Source of the DNA: Pratylenchus scribneri
Taxonomy: Eukaryota; Nematoda; Chromadorea; Rhabditida; Pratylenchidae
Length of the DNA stretch: 64,000 bases
Direction: 5' to 3'
Assembly (NCBI GenBank): GCA_030063045.1
Contig: JAQSEB010000098.1
Coordinates: 1,178,001 to 1,242,000, forward strand
A program made the position numbers and the translations under genes. The notes below the pieces were generated by a model, which saw only the letters and a list, made by a program, of their open reading frames with translations, searched no databases and was not told the origin of the DNA. Each line of letters begins with the position of its first letter. Within the stretch, counting starts at the first letter, position 1. Positions 23,001-45,913 of the stretch are shown piece after piece.

Positions 23001-24863
23001 TATTGACTATCTTTTTGCAGCCGGGAATCCCTGTTCGCAGCCAATGAATGCTGGCCAAGGCTTTTATCAACTTCAACGATGGTTTTGGGATGCGGCGGCC
23101 GGATGTTGTCGCCCTTTTATTTATCGTGGCCAAAAAGGCAATCAAAACAATTTTTGCAGCATCGAAGAATGCAATCAAGCTTGCAATGGTCCCAAATTTA
23201 TTTTCGGATTTGAATATTTTAATTATTAGTCCCTCCAAATCCTTGTCGACTTCCCATTGATTTGCCCCTTCAACAATGCGAACCTGGCCCGGAAGCATGC
23301 GATGGTCGTTCAGATTTGTACTGCCATGTAGGTATGAAATGGATTGATGAGGCTTATATAATGCAAATTATTTTAATTTCGGATTAAGGTGCCAGCACAG
23401 AAACGACCGTTTGCTGTCCGGCCGAAGAGAATCGTTGTCAACAGCCAATTGAATTAGGGGGTTGGATTAAAAAGCCAAAATGAAAATGTAATTCATTTAA
23501 ATGTTTGCAGAAGGCACAGACCAATTGCCTCGATTCGGCTACGATACCCAAAATCAACAATGTCGCCAATTCGCCTATCGTGGATTAAAAGGCAATCAAA
23601 ATAATTTTCTTAGCCTGGAGGAATGCGAAATGGCCTGCCTTCCGAATCCTTGCCCATCTGGTCTTTATGCCCCCTTTGTATTCCTAAATTAATAAAATAT
23701 TTAGGCACTCCATTTGTTGGTGCGGATGGCCGAATTCAAAGTTGTGCTGTGAGCACATCGATGAGTACATGCCCAAATGGATATTGGTGCCATGTTGGCG
23801 TGAACACGGCCAGCACAGTTTGCTGCCCAGATGGTCAGAATTGACCCAAAAAAATAATAAATTTGAATGTTCAAATTGAAGCAAATCCAAATCCATGCCA
23901 ATTGCCAATGTCCACCGGCGATGGTTTTGCCCGTTTGGAACGTTTTTATTTCGATCCGACATCAAAAAGTTGCAAATCCTTCATTTATAAGGGACTCAAA
24001 GGAAATCAGAATAATTTCCTCACATTGGTTAATTCAATTAATTTTCTATTAATTAATTCCCAATACTATAAAAGAGGTCATGCCAACTTGCCTGCCTTCC
24101 TTTGGACAGTTCGTTGTCCCCAAAAAATAATTAATTTATTAATTTCCTTAGATCCTTGCATTGGTCAACCGGCAAAAACTGCCAGCGGCCAAATTCTTTT
24201 TTGTTCCGCAACAAATCGAGACACTTGCCCAGTCATTTTATTCAAATTATGCCAGTCATAAATTGTTATTAAATTTAGGTGAATTTTTGGTGCCATTTGG
24301 GTGCCATTCCCGAAACGACCGTTTGTTGCCCTGGAGGTCTTTGTTCCTATCTCTATCTAATTAAATTCATTTTTAGCCACAAATCCATGTTCTGTTCCAT
24401 TGGCCCCGGGCACTGGGAATGCCGGCCTCGCCCGATGGTCATAAATTTAAATTCCCCTCATCCACCCAATTAATTTAATTTGAAGGTATTATAATGCGGA
24501 TGACCGTCAATGTGTCTCATTTCAATACAATGGAAAGAGAGGAAATCAAAATAATTTTTTGACCCAAGATGAGTGCCAAAATATGTGCCCAGGTTGTCCA
24601 TTCCCCAATTATGACCAATTAATTTGTTATTCCAGCCGCCCTTTGTCTTTTGTCCATTGACCGTGGCTCATGCAGTGGAAGGCAAACGAGATATGCATTC
24701 AGTCGGGAAAAGGTAAAAATGGCCGGAAATGTCCTTTATTTGAATTGCCATTCATTGTCAGAGTCAATGCATTCCATTTGAATATTCCGGCTGTGGGGGA
24801 AATTTGAACAATTTTGGGACAATGCAAGAATGCCAACAAATTTGTGGGAATGTTCGAATTTGA
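20068..24863 (+). CDS. Secreted multi-Kunitz / lustrin-repeat protein
   Basis: Begins with a signal peptide (MIPHRPLLILLFCAFASTP) and carries seven Kunitz-type (K) and five cysteine-rich lustrin-like (L) modules: K1 20448-20675, L1 21137-21286, K2 21339-21509, L2 21556-21702, K3 23021-23188, L3 23230-23331 and 23389 on, K4 to 23660, L4 23705-23833, K5 23882-24027 plus 24075-24108, L5 24152-24231 plus 24279-24336, K6 24377-24437 plus 24486-24592, K7 24636-24712 plus 24762-24863. K modules end in G.GN.NNF....C...C; L modules read NPC...C....CP.G..CH.G...T..CC. K2 to K6 lack the Cys14-Cys38 pair of classical inhibitors, while K7 has both (RGSCSGR; SGCGGN). A Ser/Pro/Glu linker (20760-21047) separates K1 and L1. 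Nearly all module borders are phase 1. The L1-K2 intron has a GC donor (CCAG|GCAAAA). Splicing between 20196 and 20448 is uncertain. Probably extracellular matrix or cuticle; function inferred. Confidence 0.85.
21722..22870 (-). CDS. Prolyl 4-hydroxylase (short form), nested in the Kunitz/lustrin gene
   Basis: Fe(II)/2-oxoglutarate dioxygenase that hydroxylates proline, typically in collagens in the endoplasmic reticulum. Six exons (22769-22870, 22514-22728, 22299-22464, 22059-22254, 21884-22011, 21722-21844) join in phase to 309 residues. It starts with a signal peptide (MVTLLLLISFIFVSFIQA). Catalytic core: KYDPFGHYAPHFDHL with the His-x-Asp iron ligands, GNRLATALLLVETAKKGGFT, GDLLLWFNAD, and LHAACPILEAQK with the distal His and the 2-oxoglutarate-binding Lys. 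The large N-terminal peptide-substrate domain of collagen P4H alpha subunits is absent, so this is a short enzyme. The last intron has a strong GC donor (CAG|GCAAGT). The whole gene lies in the 1.3-kb intron (21703-23020) of the Kunitz/lustrin gene, on the opposite strand. Confidence 0.92.
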
Positions 24864-27559
24864 ATGTAAAATGAACACAAAAATATTATTAAATATTCAT
24901 TTATGCCTTTTTGTTTACTAAAATAATAAATTGAAACAATTTGACCGGAAATACATAACAAATGCCCTTGGAAACAATGCTCCATCCTTTTAAGAAGGTC
25001 AATTGTTTCGGCCAAAAAAAACAATCCAATTTGCCATTTTCTAAGGCAAAACAATTTTCCCCTTTTCAAAAAATCCCATCATAATTTTTAGAACGTTTTT
25101 TGTGTCTTATTCATAATCAAATACCTAATAAAAAAATGTAATTAAAATTTATTTCCCTCCTTTGCCCCAATTTCCCACACTTTTATGCCCCGAGGGAATA
25201 TTCCCCTCATTTCCATTTTCTTTGCCAATTTTCCGCGAAAATCAATCAAAAATTTGTATAAAAAAGTTATAAAAAGTATAATCATTGGCACGGCCAAGGG
25301 AATTATGCCCTTAAATTTATTAACATTTTTTTATCAATATATTTGTGTCATTCTCATTTTGCTGCACTTTTCCAATATATTTTCCCGACTCGGCCAAAAT
25401 GTCTCAAAATCCACTTCCTCTTTTCCTTTCCTTCATTTTTTTTATCCTCCGCGCAAAAATGCCATTCAACCAATTTTACACTTCATCACACTTTCCAAAT
25501 GAATTGACAAAATTTACTGACAACGTATGAAAAAATGGACAAATTTGTGCATAAAAAATAATCATTTTGAATATTTTTTCATAAACTTTTTTGGAAAAAT
25601 ATTCCTCCAATTCCAATGGCATCATCCACTTTGGAATTTTTCAAAAAAAAAGGATTAAATAATTTATTAATAAATGCATAAATTTGGCCAACTTTGGCTA
25701 ATCCATTACTGAAATTTTATAAACATAAGCTTTTTCGCCCAATCTCTTGCCCTTTTAAACCAATATATTTTCATTTTAGTGGCCAATTTCATTGCATTTA
25801 ATCCTCGATTTCCCCCATTTCAATTTGTTCGCTCATTTTCAATCCGCCCAAATCCAATTGAAAATGTCGCCCTTCCGGCCAATTTTATAATTTCCCACCC
25901 AATCATCACGCGCGCCCAATAAATAAAATAAATGTTTTTGGGCAACAAGAAAAATTAATTTCCTTTCAAATTGGCCACAAAAAATCACTAAATTCATTTC
26001 AATTCTCAACCAAAAAGTACAATTCCCCCATTATTCACACTTTTTTGGCCATTAAAATATTCCATTTTTGCAAATCCCCAAAGACCATAATTAATGTTTA
26101 AAATTGAATATTGCGCATTTCGCCCCGCAATTTCCCTTTTTGGAAAATATATTCGTTGGATGACGGCAATTTTAAGCCAATTTCGTGCAATAAAAATTTT
26201 TTGCAATTCAATGCCAGAGGGAAATAAATTATTTGTCCATTTTTAACCTTGCTTAATTGGCCATATTTCCATGTTGGCTTTTGACCTCCTTTTTCGGATG
26301 CCAAAAATGAACAACAAAAAAAATGAATTGGCCAAAATTTAAAAAGGGAATAAGCCATATTTCTCCCCACTCAATCGCCTAATTAGACTGAACAATCCCC
26401 CCCCCCCCCATTGGATATATTCCATTTAAACGCGTCATCATCAAAAGAGGAATGGCCAAAAGGATGGCAATACAAATTAGGCAAAAATGCCCTCTTTTGC
26501 GTTTCCATCCGTTCGTATTCCCCCATCTCTCTTCATTTTCCGCTCATTTCGTTGTCATTTTCTTCTTCATTTCCCGGTATCCCCCCAAATCCCATCCCTC
26601 CTTCCTCACTAATCCACCTTTTCTCCCTTTTAAAATGGTTTCGCGCAATCATTCTCCATTTCCCTCTTCCTTTGCCTCATTTTCGTCGCCCATTACTTTG
26701 GGTTAATCCATCCAAAGGGCCAATGGATTATTAAAATATTTTGCGCCAAACTAACAAAAATTGGCTTTCCAAATTGTAAAAACGGGATTTTGGCTGCAAA
26801 TATGGATGGCCATCATTTAGTATATCCCATTTTGGTGCTCATTTCCGTTACCCATTATTATATATTTAAACCCATTTTTGGTACTCGTTTTCATTTTCAA
26901 GATTTTTACTTTGCTATTTTTTGCACTTTTTCTATATTAAATTGGCCTTTGATCATTTATGCATAAATTTGCACTAAAAATGCCTTTTTTCAGCAGGGTC
27001 TTCTCACCCTTGACGACTCCAATCTGCCAAATCCAATCCTCGCCAAAATGTACTTTTTGCCTGGGAATCTGTCAAAAATATATTAATTCCATTGAAATAT
27101 CCAATTTTTCATTCTTCGCCTCATTTCCGGCTCAATTCGGCGCCAAAAATGTCCAAATTCCTTCATTCCCATTTTCATATCCTCTCAAAAAGAGGAAAAA
27201 ATATGTCTTAATCCGCGCATTATTATTTCCTCAAATTTCCTTGGCCGCCAAAAAGAATTTTATTAAAAATGTAAAACGGTCAAAACAACTCAAATTTAAC
27301 CAAAGATTGGCAGCCTAAATCCTTCCTTTTATCCATTAATTTCGTTCAAAGATTGCCCAAAGCTCAATCACTCTAAATCCATTTGCCCATTTTAATTAAT
27401 AATTTATTCCTTTTAATTAAGAGGTTTCTCCCAAAAATATTGTAAATATTGAAAAATAACAAATAAGAATGGACAGATTGGTTGGCAATTTCAACAAGGT
27501 TGTCATCATTGGCACATTCTTAACAAAAAACGAAATATTCCCAATTTTAGCATCATAAA
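24864..27559. other. 2.7-kb intergenic region, no gene recognised
   Basis: AT-rich sequence with many homopolymer runs. Frames at 25185-25530, 26411-26734 and 26959-27318 (+) and 26006-26370 (-) have AT-driven or Phe/Ser-rich composition without motifs or splice chains. Contains a poly-C run at about 26399. Confidence 0.5.
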
Positions 27560-28872
27560 ATGAGTAATGGACAAATTGGTGGAAATATTCCATCCATTCA
27601 AATCACCCAAATGACCATCGATGAGGGAACCGATGATGAAATGATTGTTGATAAAATTGCCAATAAGAAAAAGAGCACCGAAATGGAATTGGCCAAGGAA
27701 AATGGAAATAATGGAGGAATGGCGGAATGTTCAAAAATAACAAAAAATGAAATGGAAAATGGGCCAAAAGAATCATCCGCCTCGCAATGCCAGACATCTG
27801 CTACGGCATTTTTGCTTTCTGCCAATAAATATCAGCCGGATAGGTCAGCCGTGAACAGGCAATCCACTGGCACATTGAATCGACTGATTTTGGTGGCACA
27901 GGCATTGGAAAATGAAGTGGATTGGAGGTGGAATAAAATAATTAAAGGGAATTAATTAAATATTTGAAGGAGGCGAAATGATGTGAACAGTTCCAGAGTG
28001 GTTTTTACCCTTCGAATGGCCAATATTGTGGGTACAATTATCCCACAAAATTTAATAATATTCCCCTAGGTTCTTTTATTGTTAATCAATTTGCTTCTAT
28101 TCACCGGTGTTGGCCAATATCATGACCGGAATGGAATGCGCATTTCCCTTTTTCTCACAATGGACAAATGGTCATAAAACATTAATTGAATTCATTTTCA
28201 ATTTTGTCTATTCAGGAATTATATTCCCGGTTTCCCAATCGATGAAGTGCCGCCCACTTTTGCCGAAATGAGATTAACGTTCATTCCCCCAAATAATCCC
28301 AATTTATTATTTCCCTTTCAGTGGTCAATTTTGTGCTGCCTCATTGGCCATTGGCATGTTTTTGTGTACCGTACTCCTCCAATGCATTCATTGCCTGAGG
28401 GTTCATCATTCCAAATTGCTGGTCATTCATTCATTCAATCCATATTTCCCTTTCATTTTATTCTAATTTTTAGTGTATTTTTTATGCTTTTGCCTGTGTT
28501 CCAATAACATTATTCATTTTTGGCCTCGAAATGCATTATAGGTCCAGCAGCCATCCCCAATTCACATTCATTTACAAAATTGTCCATTATTTTCAGTGCT
28601 TGCCCTTGGCTTGATGATTTCTATCAAAGTCAATTACTTCGACGAAATTTTCATTCCGTCGAAAAATATTTTGACACTCAATGCGGCATAAATGGATGGG
28701 CATTGGCTGGGGTCAGTCCAAAATAAAAAAAATTCCAATTTTTATTAATTTTTTGTAGATTTTTTCACTCCTTTCCTGTGGCCTCTTCGTCAGTGATGGC
28801 CTCATTTCCGCTTTCTTTAGGGCCGATGATTCACATGGAAATGAGGCAGAAAAACCCGAAGCCATTCTTTAA
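27560..28872 (+). CDS. Four-pass membrane protein of unknown family
   Basis: Eight exons (27560-27927, 27973-28027, 28070-28170, 28216-28278, 28322-28421, 28474-28541, 28597-28711, 28759-28872) join in phase to 327 residues. The first 120 residues are hydrophilic and acidic, then come four hydrophobic helices: VLLLLINLLLFTGVG, AASLAIGMFLCTVLLQC, CIFYAFACVPITLFIFGLEM and IFSLLSCGLFVSDGLISAFF. Between helices 1 and 2 is a loop with IPGFPIDEVPPTFAEMR; between 3 and 4 a longer loop with CPWLDDFYQSQLLRRNF and a paired Cys (TQCGINGW). The arrangement is tetraspanin- or claudin-like in topology, but neither the CCG motif nor the claudin W-GLW signature is present. I do not recognise the family; the exon chain itself is convincing because eight junctions keep one frame. 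Confidence 0.72.
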
Positions 28873-29050
28873 ATTTGTAATATTCAATTTTACTTGCCCC
28901 TTTTCCATATATATTATTTACATAATTCTAGTCGAATTAAAAACAAAACGGATTCTCAATAAATTATTTTATACAAATATTATTGTAAGTATAATCATAT
29001 TTTTGTGTAAAATTTACATTGAAAATGAATAAATTAATTAATCCTTTTTA

Positions 29051-30386
29051 TTATTTATTCCATTGTTTCCTCAATTCCCTAAAATATGCCTCCATTTGTT
29101 GATCATTTGGCTTAATTTCTGGAGCCCTTTTTCGTCGTTTTCTCGAATTTATGAGAAATTTAGTGTAGAGAAAAACTGTGATAATTCCATGTAAAAGCAT
29201 CACCTTAAATTGGAATTTGAATTGGAATGGGATTGAATATGGGAATGAACCGAATTGATCCAAATATGACCAATTTGAAAATTAATTTTGGAGATTGATA
29301 ATAGATTTGTACGAAGGAAAATTGCCACAGAAAAATAAATTAAAAATAGAGTATAAAAGCAGAAATCCAATGGCAAAATGAGGCCACGCATTGTCAAAAT
29401 ATTTTCATTGATTTGATAAATTCGACTCAAATTATAACGAGATGAATTGATCCTTTTAGGGGAATATTCCATTATTAATTAATTAATTAATTATTTTACA
29501 TTTGTTTTTGTGCCTTTTTGTTCCGAAAAACGATCAATAAATCAGCCAAAATGGTCACAAAAATAATTGCCAAAATGGCAAAAAGAATTGCAATGATCAC
29601 CCAATTATTGGAAGAAGCGAGAGAAGTAAAGCTGAATTTCTTGGACAAATTCCATTCATTCTCCATTAACATTGAGAGGAAAATGAAAAGGGCATATAGA
29701 ATGGAAAGAAGCCACTGAAAATTAATGAAAATTTATAATTGTAAAAGGGGAAAATGACAATGGCCAGCAAGGAAATGAGGCCAAAATGGAGGCCTTCTCT
29801 CTCATATTGATCCATGAAAAGGGTGGCACGGACACGTTCAAGCATTAGTGTGAAATGGATGAGTGGCATGAAGAAAGATTCAAAAAATTTGGGTACATGG
29901 ACGATTGCCGACCACCAAATTGGGGTCATTGAAGAGCATGGGGACAAATTGAGTGGGCCAATGATAAAATAGAGCAACTGAAATAAAAAAAATGGTAAAG
30001 GAATTGAAATGAAGAATAAACCAAATAGCGGAATTCTTGGAGGAAACATGCGCAAGCATAAATCAAATAGACGAGAACAATGTTGCTGAAAAGTAACTGA
30101 AAAAAGATAGGGGAATGTAGGATGGATTGGAAAGGATAATATTTAGTACAAGGAAATTGCAGTGAAAAATTATCGGTTCCATGAAATATTCTCGAATTAA
30201 TCTAATTAGAAGGGCAAAGAAAATGAAAACCATCAAAATTTGAACGGAACGAAGCACATTGGCCTGGGGATCGAGAGCAAATGATTGGGCAAGCAAACAT
30301 TCTTCTGCAGATGAAGATGAATTGATGGAGGAGGAGGAGGCATTCTCAATATTAAGAGGAGGAAATGAATTTGTGGAGTTATTCAT
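29051..30386 (-). CDS. Sre-like nematode chemoreceptor (7-TM GPCR), second copy
   Basis: Six exons (30150-30386, 30022-30096, 29759-29977, 29500-29714, 29251-29452, 29051-29203) give 366 residues, a usual length for the family. The extracellular N-terminus is Asn/Ser-rich. Helices include ILMVFIFFALLIRLI, IVLVYLIYACACFL, LLAIWLLSILYALFIFL and WVIIAILFAILAIIFV. The third-helix motif LERVRATLFMDQYEREG is the Sre-type ER..AT....YE signature and YNLSRIYQINENIL matches the conserved YQ..EN element. It ends with a basic cytoplasmic tail. It lies on the opposite strand from the receptor at 10.2 kb and the two are only distantly similar, so they are not a recent tandem pair. Confidence 0.8.
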
Positions 30387-30789
30387 AAATTTGAATGAAA
30401 TTATGAATGAATTTTTGAATAGAATAAAATTGAGAATCTATGGAATGTTTTAATGTGGGTGTATTTCAATCAAATTATATGAAGTCATAGAAGTCACGCA
30501 ATAAATGTTTTAGATTCGTTGCATGCGAATGCGAATACAATTTGGAGGTTGGAATAAGTGTATTTTGATGTACCAATGGCTGAGGCAATAATTTAAAAAT
30601 TCTTGAAGTTGTACCATAAAATATTTTGTGCACAGTGAAACGCTTAATTCTTTGAAATGGTTTACAAATTTTAAGTAAAAATAAATTGGTTAAAATGTTT
30701 TAAATTTATTATAGAATTTGGTAATTTAAAATTAAAATCTTAAATCATCATTTGTATTTTACATAACATTTTAGAAGACAGAAGAAAAG
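30387..30789. other. Upstream region of the second chemoreceptor
   Basis: AT-rich; no gene seen. Left flank of a minisatellite. Confidence 0.5.
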
Positions 30790-31095
30790 GGAATTAGTGC
30801 AAAAACAAGTGAGGCAGAATTGAAATACAAACAGGCGGAATTATTCTAAGCGAAAACACAAAACAGGCGGAAATATTCTAAGTTAAAACACAAACAGGCG
30901 GAATTATTCTAAGCGAAAACACAAACAGGCGGAATTATTCTAAGCGAAAACACAAACAGGCGGAATTATTCTAAGTGAAAACACAAATAGTCGGAATTAT
31001 TCTAAGCGAAAACACAAACAGGCGGAATTATTCTAAACGAAAACACAAAAACAGGCGGAAATATTCTTAATCTAAAAAACAAAACAGGTGAAATT
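30790..31095. repeat. Minisatellite, core ACAAACAGGCGGAATTATTC (locus 2)
   Basis: About eight to nine copies of a 31-bp unit (core plus TAAGCGAAAAC), the outer ones degenerate. Same family as the arrays at 18.6 and 43.3 kb, and closest to the variant that dominates at 43.3 kb. Confidence 0.93.
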
Positions 31096-33937
31096 TGTTA
31101 AAACTTAAAATGAGCGGATTATATACAAAAAATTCGGGTGTTTATTACAAACAAAGATGTGTGATTTTTAAAATTTGTAAAATTTAAAAAGCCAAATTAT
31201 AGAAGGCAGTTTGAACTTTCCAGTGGCATATATCGCTTTTCATATAAATTAATTCTGATTGTATTTTATCATTCTCTACCATAAGTTCATTCAATTACGA
31301 TTTTTTCCAGCTGATTTCATTGGCAAAGTAAACTTAGCATCCTCGGTAAAAAATGTTCATTTCTCGAAATGCTCAAATAGTACAAAGATCCAACAAATTG
31401 AGTGAAATTTTTAATTATTTAAAAATATATTACTTAACAGAGTGAACCAAAAGTTGTATAATTTAAAAAGCATAAATTGTGGCTAATCATTTTACACATA
31501 TTGAAAATATAAAAATATTTTATTTTCTTCATTCACAAAATTTAAAAAATCAACTAACAATAATATGGCAAAATAGAAAAGAATTTGCTTAATTTTAGGA
31601 GAAATTTATTTGATTCATTAAATTCATTTAAATTTATCCCAAATATTCTTAATTATATAAGTTTCCTTCTTTACAAATTAATTTCAATAAACAAATGATT
31701 TTACATATTTTGGCAAGAAATGAGCTTGCCTTTGGGAATATTCATTTATCAGCAGAAATGACAAAAAATTTTTATCTTGTCTGCAGCTATAAATGAAAAG
31801 TAGAGTGCTTGTATACGGTATGTTGAAAATCGAGGGACACTCTTCTCTCTTCTTTCCCTTCTTTTAAATTGAGGAAGAAATAAATTGACATTGCCTACGG
31901 CTATAAATGAGAAGAAGAGAGAATACGGTAACACAAATCTTCCCTTCTTTTTCTAATCAACACATCACAATTTGGGGCTAAAATAATGTTATTAAAATTG
32001 CTAAAATTAATAAAGGTAATATTTCTATTGAAATTAATTTGGTAAGCAAATTTTGTTTCAGCGAAAAAAAGAAAGCTGATTTTTGTTGTTAATTTCAATA
32101 TATTCATTTTTATTTATTCAATTAATTCATTTTTCTCTTCGATCCTATTCTCTTGACATTAGCCCTTCAATTTTGGATAAAAAAAACAATATTTACTATT
32201 CAAATTGATATAATTATTTTTTTAATTCATTTTCCAATTAAAAATTCACGCATTTTTTTGTCAAATAAAATTAAAATTACCGCTTAATTTATTCAATCTT
32301 CATTTCCATTTTAAAGCAAATTTTTTGCTCATTTCAATTTGTCATTTTTACTATTTTTTCCATAAAAACAATGACCGAAACATTCATTATTATTTGAAAA
32401 TAAATGTTCCGGAAAAATATTAGTCAAAAAAAAGAATGGAGCTGAATGTTGAAAGGAAAAATTTGGAAGGAATACTTTTGGGTAAAAAGGGGGACATTGT
32501 TGTGTTCACCAATTCCCATTCCATTTCCTTCTTCATTACCCTTTCTTCCTCCTCCATTTTTCCCCTCTCGGCTTCATCCCCCATTCCACCGCTCATGAAT
32601 TTTCAATTTTGCCGGCTTTGTCCCCCACCCCCTCCCCCGGCCATCGTCGTCCCCGCAGGTTGGGCCCTCATATCTTCTTTCCATTTTCCTCTTCGGCCAA
32701 ATGTGCCTTCCCCTCTCATCATACATCGACTCATTCGGCTCATCTTCCACCACCCTCCACCCCACTTTTCAGTGCTGGTTGCCTTTTGAATTAGCCTTCA
32801 AACAAACCCAAAATGGGCAACTCGCCGTGTGCCATTGCCAATCTGCCACCATTTCTATTTCCATTTGGTGCCAATTCCGGTAATTCAATCCTTGTCCCCC
32901 TCCTCAATTAAATGCCCTCAACAGGTATTTTGGCCACATCATCCATTTCATTCATTTCCAATTCCCAAAACCATGTTTTATGATCATTTTGTTGGCGGCC
33001 ACCATCTTTTATTCATCAATTCTTTGCAGCATAATCAGTCAGTGCTGCTCCCAAATTGTTCCCATATTCCCACACGGTCGAAAGTATATTCGTTGGTTTG
33101 AATTTGCGTCATATATTCTCGCCTCGCCGGATTGTTTTCCCTTTTACTCATTTTTTTTCATTGACTGGCCCACCAATTTTCTCATTGTGAGTCCCCCTTG
33201 AGGGTCGCCGGCTGCCAAAAATCATTTCGACCATCCTTTGGAGATGTAAGCCGCCCTTCTCCCCCAAAAACAATCATTGCCATTTCATTTGACTTTCCTT
33301 TTCAAAAAGGGGATTAACGATTAAGCCATCTTCTCCCCCCTAATGACCAAAATGAAGCAAAAAGGGAAAAAGGGGTCCATTTAAGCAAACCAATAAAATA
33401 ATTAATTTGCCATTTTGGCCAAATTAATTTGGGATGGATTCAAGATGTAGAGATAATTTTATTTCTTTTAAATCGAAAAAATTAATTATTAAAAAGCAAG
33501 ATTAGGGCAACCTTTTCCCATATTCCTCGTTGATTTTATAATTTTTCCCATTTTTCAATTTTATTTTGGTGAAATTTCCCTCATTTTTATTGATCTTTTC
33601 TCGAATATTCCTCAATTTCCGTGCATTCATACAATTTCCTTTTGGCATTTTTATTGCCTTTTACCGCTACAGGTAAAATATTTTAATAACATCGAAAGAA
33701 TGAAGGAAGGGGAGTGGATGGCTAACCAATTTATTCATTCTAATATTATTATGTAAAATATGGATGAATTTAAAAAATGGAATTGGATAGAATGTGGGGA
33801 ATTAAATTTGATGGCCAATTTTGTTAATATTTATTATTTAATTAATTTTTTGAATTGCAGAAGATGCCACCCTCCAATATGAATTCCATCCACTTTGAAT
33901 AAATTTGTTGAATAATTTTGGGAATTTGGGCGTCGGA
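31096..33937. other. 2.8-kb region without a confident gene; possible KCNQ 5' region
   Basis: 31.1-32.4 kb is very AT-rich. At about 31790 and 31900 two imperfect copies of a block with CTATAAATGA and ATACGGTA recur about 110 bp apart. From 32.4 to 33.2 kb the sequence is more GC-rich and Pro/Ser-rich open frames occur (32436-32789, 32829-33201), but no motif or splice chain connects them with the KCNQ gene; 5' exons or untranslated exons could lie here. Confidence 0.4.
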
Positions 33938-45673
<11,736 letters not shown>

Positions 45674-45913
45674 AATTTGAATGAAATGAAAGAGAATGGA
45701 TGATTTACTGGTAAAATGAATGAAAGATGCATTTATATGGCCCACAATAATTCAATAATCCAATCAATTTTCATTTTTGTTCACTTTTCTCCCTCCATTA
45801 AGTTCATCCCGGTTGCAAAAACATTAAATTCCCTATTTTTTTGCTTTGTTCATTTTTTACATGGTTTAAATTTTTATTCTCATTTGTTGAAAATGAATGG
45901 AAATGGGAATATT

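Noticed and set aside
31740..31960. Paired CTATAAATGA...ATACGGTA blocks as an RNA gene
   Set aside because: Two weak imperfect copies without a foldable core that I could recognise; most likely a small degenerate duplication.
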